From Liolophura sinensis (Eukaryota; Mollusca; Polyplacophora; Chitonida; Chitonidae), in assembly GCF_032854445.1 (NCBI RefSeq), contig NC_088307.1, positions 28,676,484 to 28,740,483 of the forward strand: 64,000 nt of DNA, given 5' to 3'. The position numbers and the translations under genes are program-made. Shown in pieces: positions 20,384 through 30,786 of the stretch; positions within the stretch are counted from its first letter, which is position 1, and every line of letters starts with the position of its first letter. The notes below the pieces were generated by a model. It saw only the letters and a program-made list of their open reading frames with translations. It was not told the DNA's origin and did not search any database.

Positions 20384-21555
20384 GCAGCAGTATAGTTGGT
20401 GAGAGGAGAGTATATTATAACTGGTTTGACGGGAACGAAACTTGTATTGTCTATGCAGCAGTATAGTGGTGAGAGGAGAGTATATTATAAGTGGTTTGAC
20501 GGGAACGAAACTTGTATTGTCTATGCAGCAGTATAGTGGTGAGAGGAGAGTATATTATAACTGGTTTGACGGGAACGAAACTTGTATTGTCTATGCAGCA
20601 GTATAGTGGTGAGAGGAGAGTATATTATAACTGGTTTGACGGGAACAAAACTTGTATTGTCTATGCAGCAGTATAGTGGTGAGAGGAGAGTATATTATAA
20701 CTGGTTTGACGGGAACGAAACTTGTATTGTCTATGCAGCAGTATAGTGGTGAGAGGAGAGGATATTATAACTGGTTTGACGGGAACGAAACTTGTATTGT
20801 CTATGCAGCAGTATAGTGGTGAGAGGAGAGGATATTATAACTGGTTTGACGGGAACGAAACTTGTATTGTCTATGCAGCAGTATAGTGGTGAGAGGAGAG
20901 GATATTATAACTGGTTTGACGGGAACGAAACTTGTATTGTCTATGCAGCAGTATAGTGGTGAGAGGAGGGTATATTATAAGTGGTTTGACGGGAACGAAA
21001 CTTGTATTGTCTATGCAGCAGTATAGTGGTGAGAGGAGAGGATATTATAACTGGTTTGACGGGAACGAAACTTGTATTGTCTATGCAGCAGTATAGTGGT
21101 GAGAGGAGAGTATATTATAACTGGTTTGACGGGAACGAAACTTGTATTGTCTATGCAGCAGTATAGTGGTGAGAGGAGAGTATATTATAACTGGTTTGAC
21201 GGGAACGAAACTTGTTTTGTCTATGCAGCAGTATAGTGGTGAGAGGAGAGTATATTATAACTGGTTTGACGGGAACGAAACTTGTATTGTCTATGCAGCA
21301 GTATAGTGGTGAGAGGAGAGTATATTATAACTGGTTTGACGGGAACGAAACTTGTTTTGTCTATGCAGCAGTACAGTGGTGAGAGGAGAGTATATTATAA
21401 CTGGTTTGACGGGAACGAAACTTGTTTTGTCTATGCAGCAGTACAGTGGTGAGAGGAGAGTATATTATAAGTGGTTTGACGGGAACGAAACTTGTATTGT
21501 CTATGCAGCAGTATAGTGGTGAGAGGAGAGTATATTATAATTGGTTTGACGGGAG
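20384..21555. repeat. 70-bp tandem array, about 17 copies, very homogeneous
   Basis: The unit starts GCAGCAGTATAGTGGTGAGA and ends GAACGAAACTTGTATTGTCT plus AT. Copies differ at very few sites (G/T in GAGAGTATATT, C/G in TATAACTGG, A/T in TTGTATTG). The near identity indicates recent expansion. It follows a poly-T stretch at about 20317. Confidence 0.97.
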
Positions 21556-23353
21556 GTACATTGACAAGAGGCCGTATTTCAGCGGTTACGCGTGACATTT
21601 CCCAGCTATCGCACTCTAATTTTACCTTCTATGCTATACGTCTTATTATATTCTTACCTTATTGAGCAATACTTTGACGAGTGCTTGTTTGTAGTTCCTG
21701 TCCTTTATTCTCTTTGCTTGTGGCGTGGACATAATCAAACGACTAGCCTGGGATCATTTTGCTTGTTTCTGTCGCTTTTGCTCCTCACAAAGAAGTAATT
21801 GTCTGTGGTTTCTGTCACAATTTTTGCAGCTTTGTGTGGAATTTAAAAAAGCTATGTTCATAATCCAAAGAAAAAATCTCAGATTGTTTGCTTGCCTTTC
21901 TAAATCACCTGATAAATTCAAAAACTCCGGCTACCAAGCTATGATAAAAGATCTACCGTCCCCAAGACGATGTTTTATATAATGTTTTGAGATTGACATA
22001 AAACATACTTAATGTAATTATACTTGAGGTAAAAAGGCCTGTGTTATGGTTTGTCGAGCGTCGATCAGTATTAAATATACGTGAAACTGGAATTTGTGGT
22101 AGTCAGTTTGCCTGTATACGGAATTTCTTGCTTAAGAGATGTACGCCTGGTAGCACAGGTAGCCTAGAGAGTATTCCTGTGTGGTTGGTGACCCCAGAGG
22201 AAAGTATCATATCAGATGAAAAAAATCTCCCGATTGTGGCGAACAGTAAAGCCAGAAGTACAAATAGTTGTTTGTGACGACAAAGCTTTCTGGATATTTT
22301 CTTGTACTTTTAAACTTGCTCTCAACTATATTCAACAATCGTTGGTAGACATATCTCCTTGGAAACAATAAAGACTGATTTAAGCTTTCTTCTACCAAAT
22401 AATCCTACAGGAGTAAATAAAACAGCTGTACCTGAAATTAATGTGAAGTTAATGAGTCAGCTTGATTCTCACTGAAATGGATACCTGATTCTGTTCAGTA
22501 TTAGGCCAAAAATGTGTCTGTTTGTGTACAGTTAGTGCAGTGTATTGCTGGTGGCGTGCGTTGAAATGCCTTTAGCCCTCACCTTGGTAAATGCCAATAA
22601 GCTTAATTACATATATAATGCACTTTCGTCTTTTTTTTTTCTTCTTTTTTTCTCGATTTTTCTTTGAGGAGAAAAAGAATAATGTTTTGAGAAGGGGATA
22701 TTATGCGTGTCTCAAAAAATATTTGAGTATGAATTTGTTTATATCCAAACCTAGGAGTTTACATTCATCGTGTTATCATAATTCAGATAAATGAAATTAT
22801 AAATATGATTTAGAACATTATTATGCAAAGGTGATTTACCAAGAGGTGGTCAGATACCCACCATACAATAGTTACTTTAAAATGCCCTTTCCTCCTGAAA
22901 GAAACATCAAAGCAATAATACAGAAGACCATATTTACAAGCAACACTTCTCATTCCTTTTTGTGAAGTTTACATCGTTTTAATGGCGCCTTCACCTTTAA
23001 CACTGCTCCCCATTGGTTTAGATTCCAGTGGTGACGACTAGAAACACGGTGACGTTGACAAATGGCACTGTACCAGGTTTCTGTTAGAAAAAATACACTT
23101 ATTTATATAACTTGAATGAAATATGGTTATCTTAAAGTAGAGGAAAGTAGAAGAAGTCACCCGTTTTCAACGATGTCGAAAAGACATACATTTGTGAAAT
23201 GTTGACCATAACACTTTCTGCTAAACATTGTAACCATATTGCTATTGTATACAATATTCTGTTGTGGAGCAAGAAAGAGTATGAAAAAAGTATCTCTTTA
23301 AGTTACGCTCTGACTTCGCAAAAGCCTATGAGTACACTTAGATTATAACTTTG
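21556..23353. other. Intergenic, no gene recognised
   Basis: AT-rich sequence with only short frames (63-85 aa) lacking motifs or splice context. A pyrimidine tract is present around 22627-22665. Confidence 0.4.
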
Positions 23354-23634
23354 TCAGTTACAATGTTCTGTATCAGTTACAATGTTCTGCACCATTTACA
23401 ACGTTCTGCATCAGTTACTATGTTCTGTATCAGTTACAATGTTCTGCATCAGTTACGAAGTTCTGTATTAGTTACGATGTTCTGCATCAGTTACAATGTT
23501 ATATATCAGTCACAATGTACTGCATATGATTACAATGTTCTGCATCAGTTAGGATGTTCTGCATCAGTTACAATGTTCTGTATCAGTTACAATGTTCTGT
23601 ATCAGTCACAATGCTCTGCATATGAGTTACAGTT
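23354..23634. repeat. 19-bp tandem array, about 14 copies
   Basis: CAGTTACAATGTTCTGCAT and variants (TGTAT, ACGA, AGGA) repeat in tandem with a few irregular units near 23520. Confidence 0.9.
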
Positions 23635-25344
23635 CACAGATTGCTTTGTCTCGATCAGGACTATACTATAGTTTATAATGTGAAGAGCACCTTACGTAAA
23701 AACTGAAAAATGAACACAGTCTGTTTAAAATGCATGGTACATTTTTAAGATATACATGCAGAATAATATAATTACAATAATTGCTATTAATAACAATGAA
23801 TTACTCTTGATAATATTCAAACCATTGCTAGACAAATTGAAAAGGTTAGTGGCAAAATAGCTTTCTCTGAAACTCAATAACATTGCCCTAACAAAACGCT
23901 GGAAGGTAGGCCACTAATGACAGACATGCACCCAGCACCAATTCGAGGAGTATAGCTATATCGGCAAGACAGTTGTATATGTTTTCATGTCAATAAGCAT
24001 GTTATTCAAGAGAAATACAGTTCTCACATAGCCCAGAGTAGGTGAGATTGAAGCCTGTTTATGACGGTTTTCAATTACTTGATATTTTAAAATAATTTTA
24101 AGTCTGGTAAAAAACAACGGCCGATTCCAAAATCAACCCAAAATACACAGAAATGCGTCGGTTGTATCAAAATTCAAATACAAAAACATTCAAGTCGTGA
24201 CGTCGTATATTCAACTCCCAGTTTTTACAGTCAATGGTTCTCTCAAATTTATTGCAACTCGGTCTGCATGCACGTCGACAAACAGACCAATTATCGGTTC
24301 TTGACTAGATCTTTTAAAGGTTTGGCACAAAATCTGGTATTCTCGCCGTTCAAGAGCGAGACCAGGAAAAAACAACTCTGCAAATCGCACAACTCTACCT
24401 CCGTCAGATTGTGGCTGCAGATCTTCCAAACTGGTCAAACGGCCTCACAGAATTAAAACAATATAATATTTTGTTAAATAGTACATTTTGGTGCGTAAAT
24501 CAGCGGTGTGCACCAGAAACTGACTGATGTTCGCAACATAGCAATGTGAAGGATATCTGGATCAAGTGGTAAGCCACGCAAACGCCATGTTAACGTTATA
24601 TTAATCAAAACTGAACTGTTAGTCACGTAAACTGGACCTTTGCAAGGCACCGAGTGGATAACTCTCCAGTAGTTCTCATTTAGAGTAAATCGTTTGTAAT
24701 TTGGTGTAATAAGGGACATTTATGGGGAGGTTCTAAAGACAAGACGTTCTTCTAATCATACACTTAAGCGATGTATAGAGAGTTAATTGTAACTTTTATT
24801 GTTTTTCAATAATTTTATTTGGACGCCGTAGACTTATTATACCAAAAGTTCTTATCTTGGGCATAATGTTGACCCATATCATTTTATATGAATCATGCGC
24901 CATACACTGTGAACGGCATTGTCTAAAGGTAACTTTCTAGACTATTACTATTTATGTATATTACTTTGTATTACATGTAGTTAACAGTATTAATAATATG
25001 GATGAATGGTTTATCTTGTGCCAGTAGCATTGTTAATACCTGAGTTGTTAATTCCTTCATTAGTGTTCATATGAGTTTCGATATTAGTCACATTGATTAG
25101 TTTTACGTTTAGAGCATTGCGGATTAAACTGCGGGAAAGGTAGGCCCCTAATAAATTTAACGTATGCACGATAAAAGTGTGAAAAGTCTATCCCCTTCAG
25201 CTAAATTCGGAAAGTTTTACAAAAAAACGGGATGTTTATGCATGTTTATCAACATCCTCGGATCCCCGTGTATTACGCTTCAAAACAAGGTAGATGTCAG
25301 TCTGATTGTTTTGCCAAATTCTTATCCGAGCTGTACCCTCAGTG
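23635..25344. other. Region downstream of the EGF receptor gene, with its probable 3' UTR
   Basis: The 3' UTR of the minus-strand receptor gene should occupy the right part. Minus-strand AATAAA signals occur at 24819-24814 and 24800-24795, about 0.53 kb after the stop codon. The 75-aa minus-strand frame at 24438-24211 has no recognised motif. Confidence 0.35.
24795..24819 (-). terminator. Candidate polyadenylation signals of the EGF receptor gene
   Basis: Two AATAAA hexamers on the minus strand, 19 bp apart, are the first such pair downstream of the stop codon at 25347-25345. No T-rich or GT-rich downstream element was verified, so this is positional evidence only. Confidence 0.3.
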
Positions 25345-25726
25345 TCACTGGTGAGTTGTCTCGGCTGAGCGGAGATCAGAGGGATCAGAGTGGATGGGCG
25401 TCAAATACGTATTCCTTCTGTTTGGGCATCCATCAGAACTGGGCCTCACATTGCCGTAAGGTCGGTTCAGTGTGAAATAGGTGGTTGAACATGCATCATC
25501 AGCCGTGGGACTCGAATACATAGTGCTGTTTTCTTCAAGGTCCACATACAAATGATGAGGACGTGCGTTTTCGATCAGTTCATACTGGTGAATGGCGGTT
25601 TGCGATGATCTGTTGGGGTCGGATGAGCCACTTTCTTCATTGATACTCAACGCAGGCAACCCTTCCCTTGGCGGTTCAGTAGCAATCACATCACGCACTA
25701 TCTCATTACCTGGAGTTGATCTTTTT
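25345..25726 (-). CDS. Cytoplasmic-tail exon with ITAM-like tyrosine motifs (last coding exon)
   Basis: Acceptor TTCCATTACAG (25737-25727); the split Arg codon is completed by the transmembrane exon. The exon codes about 127 residues to TGA at 25347-25345. It begins with basic residues (RKRS), as expected next to a membrane, and then is hydrophilic with many Ser, Pro and Thr. Six tyrosines sit in signalling-like contexts: YELI (25584), YVDL (25548), YSSP, YFTL, YGNV (a Y-x-N Grb2-type site) and YLTP. YELI and YVDL are separated by eight residues, fitting the ITAM pattern YxxL/I-x(6-8)-YxxL/I. Function in tyrosine-kinase signalling is an inference from these motifs. Confidence 0.75.
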
Positions 25727-26184
25727 CTGTAATGGAACAAAAGTAATACTCCGTGTTAATATTGTTGTTTGGTGTAACTATTTACTTCTTTGCACGATTT
25801 TTCGTTCAGATAGCTGGTTTCCGTCGCTGCTGGGTCCAATAGAGAGGTTAAGACACCCGTCATCGACATAGTAGTACGACATGTGCGCGCGAGCCAGGCG
25901 GACTCGTGTCTTTGCGATGGAAAACTGTTAAGCACCTCGAACTACATGAGTTGGGCCCACCAAATAAATAAGACCAATGCTGTATTTTCATGAAGTCACC
26001 GATGATTATATACCAAGACTAACGCATAACAGGACGCTATTTACATGTTAACAGCACGGAGTGAGCTTGAAAACTGCGGCACATACGCACAGTGCCATAT
26101 GCATAAAATACATGCACTTGACGAATTACGTTTTCTCGGCGTAAATTTTTAAACTTGTCAAATAAAACTCGATACTTACGATAG
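25727..26184. other. Receptor last intron, 3' part
   Basis: Intronic sequence between the tail exon and the family-2 SINE. No further exon was recognised. Confidence 0.45.
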
Positions 26185-26530
26185 AGTCAGTGAGTGAGTA
26201 CTTGGGGTTTAACGTTGTACTTAACAATTTTTCAGTCATATAACGACGAAGGAATCTTTGGAGTTCATGTAATGTGCCTCCTGGTTGCAGGAAGGATTTC
26301 CACCGCTCTTTTATCTAGTGCCGCTTCACTGAGACGACTTACCGAAGGCCAGTAACCCGCCCAGCCCGAGCAATCATACTGATACGGGTCAACCAGTTGT
26401 TACACTATCCCCTGCATGATGAATGCCAAGCGAGGAAGTTACAACTTCCTCTTATAAGGGCTTAGGTGTGACTCGACCCAGGATTGATGCTGGATCTACC
26501 GCTCCCGAAGCGGATGCTCTACGATACCGG
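26185..26530 (-). mobile_element. SINE (family 2), full length, with 12-bp target-site duplication
   Basis: Minus-oriented: tail (GTGA)n at the left, GGGTTTAACGTTGTACTTAA, body with TACTGATACGGGTCAACCAG, and a tRNA-like head CGGTATCGTAGAGCATCCGC at the right end. Direct repeats TACTTACGATAG flank it (26173-26184 and 26531-26542). It lies in the last intron of the receptor gene. Confidence 0.9.
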
Positions 26531-26542
26531 TACTTACGATAG

Positions 26543-26989
26543 ACCAACGCTTCACAAGGAGGTCGTTTTCCATTTTATTTCACATCCCAACAAACTAAAC
26601 AGACTAAAATAGACTTGGAAATGTATTACGAGTATAACCCACCCAGATCAAAAAAAAAAACAAAAAAAAACGAGCAGAGTGTGCAACCGAGATAATCCAA
26701 GCGTGGCATCATTCACAAATAACGATGTCTTCAGTCGTTACTCGAAGGCCGTTCGCGAGTATCTTAACCTCTCTAATATTACATTCGCACCAGCCACATG
26801 TACAACCAGCGAGACTATATTCTGCATTTCTGTTCTATCTCGAAATTGTGAAGAATCGTTTCATGCCGTCGTGAAGAATCGTTTTATACCGTCGTGAATC
26901 CCGATCTGGATCGCATCCAAACAAACATGGATCCTTTATCCTAAGATCAACCTGAGGACAAAGTCGGCTCAATCCGTGCAAAACCATTT
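26543..26989. other. Receptor last intron, unassigned
   Basis: A-rich run near 26650 and a short local duplication (GAAGAATCGTTT at about 26850 and 26873). The left end of the non-LTR element may extend into it, but I could not follow the reading frame. Confidence 0.4.
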
Positions 26990-28195
26990 CCGTAAAGTAA
27001 AATCACGTAATTTAAACCTGTGAAGATATGAATTTAATGGGATATGGCCTGTTTATAATCTGTAAATCATAACTTCGGCTCTACGTGATGGGAAGGTTAA
27101 CAAATGAGAGGAAACTCTGGAATGGAATTTAAAAAAGAACCTTTCTTTTCCGGGAGGCTTCCCATTGACTCTGCTACAGACCATTAAAATATGACTGCAT
27201 GTTGCTAATAATGTCTGAAGGTGTAAAACTAATATTTCGGGTGACACTGGTGTAAACAAGAGTTTGTTTTGCTAGGAAATATGCCATTTCATTTCCAGCT
27301 ATACCTGTATGCCCTGGGAACCAAGACTGATGTTAATTCCTTTAAAATGTAGCACTGTACACGTGTAAAACCTCTAAAACCATGGATGAGGATACATTCC
27401 AGCTGAAGTTTCTACTGGCTTGCAAAGCACTTCAAGAATCCGCAAAAATATCAACATTATTCGGATTAAAGTCAAGCACAAAACACAGGGATGTTAAAAT
27501 AGCCATAAGTTCGGCAGCCAACACTGAACTGAACCATTTATTATCCTTAAGTTCTGAAACACGAAATGCTGCCCCCACTTTCCCACTCTCTGGACATTTG
27601 GATGCATCAATGAAAATATTCAGACAGTTTTCCCAGAAATTTTCCCAGACCGCAACTCATTGCAAAGGATTTCATGACATTTACAGGATCAGATTCCGTA
27701 ATTACACTTTAAAGATCCAATGAGATGTGGGGGGTGGGGGTGGGGGGTACCAACTGCCAAGGTGGAAAGTTAGGGACAGAGATTTTTTAAGGCAACTTAA
27801 AACAGCTCGAACGTTCAATTGTATCAAGTGCTGTAAGATTAAATGGCTTATATTCCTTATGAACATTTAAAATGCTGTCATATTGAGAAGAGTTAAAAAC
27901 AGATGATGCTGAGTTATTAAGAGATGCCGTCAATACAAAAAAAAATATTTCAGGGTGCGCATGTATCTCTTAAGATCAAACGACTACCCACTACATATCA
28001 CTTGTAAAACGTTAAGAGGGGTGGTCTTGAGCGTCCGTGTACAATCCCTGAGAGCAACACATTGAACAGCATCCAATTTACACTTAAGCGAAAAGCAAGC
28101 GGAGTCAAAAGTTTCACAATAGTCTAGACGCGATCTAATCAACGCCCTATATAAGATTAGAAGGTACGATTTATCTGCCTCCTAGAATTTAAATA
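26990..28195 (-). pseudogene. Decayed non-LTR retrotransposon: RT thumb and RNase H remnants
   Basis: Read on the minus strand from right to left. At about 28190-28010 a frame gives LLILYRALIRSRLDY followed by a VQCVALRDCTRTLKTTPLNVLQ stretch, as in the end of the reverse-transcriptase domain of LINE-type elements. At about 27630-27400 there is IFIDASKCPESGKVGAAF, later AAELMAIL and IFADS, the RNase H motifs. At about 27330-27190 WFPGHTGIAGNEMA plus FLAKQ is the RNase H C-terminal motif. At about 27080-27015 there is RRAEVMIYRL then TGH. In-frame stops (after FADS and after YRL) and frame changes show it is dead. The 5' ORFs and the rest of RT are absent. It sits in the last receptor intron in the same orientation as the gene. 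Confidence 0.85.
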
Positions 28196-28764
28196 ACATA
28201 ATTTAGAAAAAAACATAGTCTTGACTGTGAATGGAACAATTATGAACACACGTGTATTAAAAGTAAATCAGAATTTGGGGCTGTAGGCCTACTGGTTATG
28301 TTCGATCATTTGCAACATGTTAGTGCATTTGCAAAAAAGAAATGTTTACTAAATAAATATAAGTCTCACCCTGAACTGATTCCCCCACTGTTTTGTCAGA
28401 TATTGACCAAACAGAGAGCATGAATCAACGTTCCCCTCGATTATTCTAAGATGACTACCCCTAACAATGTGCTTGTCTATTCTGTGGGAAAACAAACCGA
28501 TTTATGCATTGACTGAAGCTTTCTAGTGCAGAATTTGTAACGTGCGGTCACATAAAAAGTTCTAAATATCACTGATGAATTTTCATCTCAAGGGCTAAGT
28601 TATCAGGCAAGAAAGAGGTGTCAACGAAAACATCAAACAATTTAAAATTATACATGTAGACAGTTACTCACAGTAATGTATAGCATAATGAATACATTGT
28701 GGTGTTAGCACACCATATCATAATTCATCTATTTTAATATAAAACCATGTCCCTTACAAAATGT
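28196..28764. other. Receptor last intron, unassigned
   Basis: AT-rich sequence without recognisable coding content or repeats. Confidence 0.4.
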
Positions 28765-29135
28765 CGCATAAGTCCTGCCCTATACGTTCTGCCACCAAAA
28801 CCCGGTCCAATACGCCCTGCCACCAAAACCCTGCCCAATCCGCTCTGCCATATAAACTTTGTTTACTACGCTCCGACGCATGAACCCTTCATTACGTTCT
28901 GTAACATAAACCTTGTCCAATATGCTCTGCCACATAAACCCTGTCTAATACGACCCGACACATAAACCTTGTCCAATATGTTGTGCACCTTAAATGTTGT
29001 GCATGACGATTTGCAACAGACGCCCTGCCTATTCGTTCTGCACCATAAACCATGTTCAATACGCTCTGCCACATAAACACTGTCCAATACGCCCTACCAC
29101 ATAAAACCTGACTTGTACGCTCTGCAACATGAAGC
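28765..29135. repeat. 28-bp tandem array, diverged, about 13 copies
   Basis: CATAAACC recurs at 28905, 28933 and 28961 (28-bp steps) within units such as CACATAAACCTTGTCCAATA plus TGCTCTGC. Outer units are strongly diverged. Confidence 0.8.
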
Positions 29136-29194
29136 CCGCCAAATAGCCATTCACCTTTTTCCATTCACCATGCCATATGTGCTATGTCATATGT

Positions 29195-30002
29195 GCCATG
29201 TTCCCAAAATGCTCTCCTACAAAGCGTATCACATACCACGTTCCAAAAACCCTCTCCTACGAAGCTAATCACACACCATGTTCCAAAAACCCTCTCCTAC
29301 GAAGCATATCACACCATGTTCCCAAACCCTCTCCTACGAAGCATATCACACACCATGTTCCAAAAACCCTCTCCTATGAACCTAATCACACACCATGTTC
29401 CAAAAACAACCTCCTACGAAGCATATCACACACCATGTTCCAAAAACCCTCTCCTACAAAGCATATCACACACCACGTTCCAAAAACCCTCTCATACGAA
29501 GCTAATCACACACCATGTTCCAAAAACAACCTCCTACGAAGCATATCACACACCATGTTCCCAAAACCCTCTCCTACGAAGCATATCACACAAGATGTTC
29601 CAAAAACCCTCTCCTACGAAGCTAATCACACACCATGTTCCAAAAACCCTCTCCTACAAAGCATATCACACACCATGTTCCACGAACCCTCTCCTACGAA
29701 GCATATCACACAAGATGTTCCAAAACCCTCTCCTACGAAGCATATCACACACCATGTTCCAAAAACCCTCTCCTACAAAGCGTATCACACACCACGTTCC
29801 AAAAACACTCTCCTACGAAGCATATCACACACCACGTCCCAAAAACCCTCTCCTACGAAGCATATCACACAAAATGTTCCAAAAACCATCTCCTGCAAAG
29901 CATATCACACACCATGTTCCAAAACCCTCTCCTACGAAGCATATCACACACCATGTTCCAAAAACACTCTCCAGCGAAGCATAGCACATACCATGTTCCA
30001 TA
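29195..30002. repeat. 40-bp tandem array, about 20 copies
   Basis: Unit: CCATGTTCCAAAAACCCTCT plus CCTACGAAGCATATCACACA. Minor length variants (CCAAACCC) shift the frame between units, so frames up to 293 aa on the plus strand are accidental. Confidence 0.95.
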
Positions 30003-30413
30003 AAGAATTAGGTAAAAACAATGCAAAGAGGCTAGCAGTAGTTTACACACAGCTCTAGAATTACTCAAATGCTGTGTACTTACTACATTTAATAAGCAAA
30101 TAACATTAAACCAATGAAAGGCTATCTGACCTCGTGGATGCTTAGTCCACCAGCTGAATCCTGCTTTATACAAGAAAACATGATAAAAGAAAACAGCAAA
30201 GAGAGTAAAACCACAGCAGGGACGATAGTATGATATTTGGCAAATAGTGCTACGTAAGCGGTGAAGTAACCCTGGTGTATGGCTAGACGTTAAGGGCCAA
30301 CACTGAACAAGTTCACTTCTCAATGATGTGTTAAATTAGACGTATTGGAAACAAAATAGTCTCCGGTGATTTAACATTTATACCGCAAGGGTACATTTCA
30401 GTGCGATACCTAC

Positions 30414-30492
30414 CTCCTCCAGAGAAAACCTGTCGTGATGACCACACCCACAGCAATTCCTCCCACCGCGGCAACGATAGGTATCCAGAAAG
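30414..30492 (-). CDS. Transmembrane exon of the EGF receptor gene
   Basis: 79 nt between acceptor GCGTTTTCAG (30502-30493) and donor GTAGGT (30413-30408). Translation FWIPIVAAVGGIAVGVVITT followed by GFLWRR is a single hydrophobic span with small residues (GG, AVG) ending in a positively charged stop-transfer end. The start phase (two bases of a split codon) matches the phase-1 donor of the EGF-a exon at 38320, giving C-E-A-F-W across the junction. The end phase matches the tail exon at 25726, giving W-R-R-K-R. The orientation predicted is EGF domains outside and tail in the cytosol. Confidence 0.8.
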
Positions 30493-30513
30493 CTGAAAAC
30501 GCACATACATGGC

Positions 30514-30786
30514 AACAATTACATGGCCTATTTCAGTAGTATTGTCCATCTGTTGCTGCTCAATTACATGGCCTATTTCAGTAGTATTGTCCATCTGTTG
30601 CTGCTCAATTACATGGCCTATTTCAGTAGTATTGTCCATCTGTTGCTGCTCAATTACATGGCCTATTTCAGTAGTATTGTCCATCTGTTGCTGCTCAATT
30701 ACATGGCCTATTTCAGTAGTATTGTCCATCTGTTGCTGCTCAATTACATGGCCTATTTCGGTAGTATTGTCCATCTGTTGCTGCTA
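30514..30786. repeat. 45-bp tandem array, 6 copies, abutting the transmembrane exon
   Basis: CAATTACATGGCCTATTTCA followed by GTAGTATTGTCCATCTGTTGCTGCT, six almost identical units. The array starts only about 22 nt upstream (minus sense) of the transmembrane exon, so the exon's branch point must fall in the array or in those 22 nt. The minus-strand frame through it is not in phase with the exon. Confidence 0.97.

Noticed and set aside
24211-24438. 75-aa minus-strand frame with a balanced amino-acid composition as an exon
   Set aside because: No recognised motif, no convincing acceptor, and it lies downstream of the receptor stop codon; kept only as part of the intergenic/3' UTR stretch.
30331-30774. 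147-aa minus-strand frame covering the 45-bp array and the transmembrane exon as one coding exon
   Set aside because: The array frame is not the frame that gives the hydrophobic segment; a clear acceptor (TTTTCAG) separates them.
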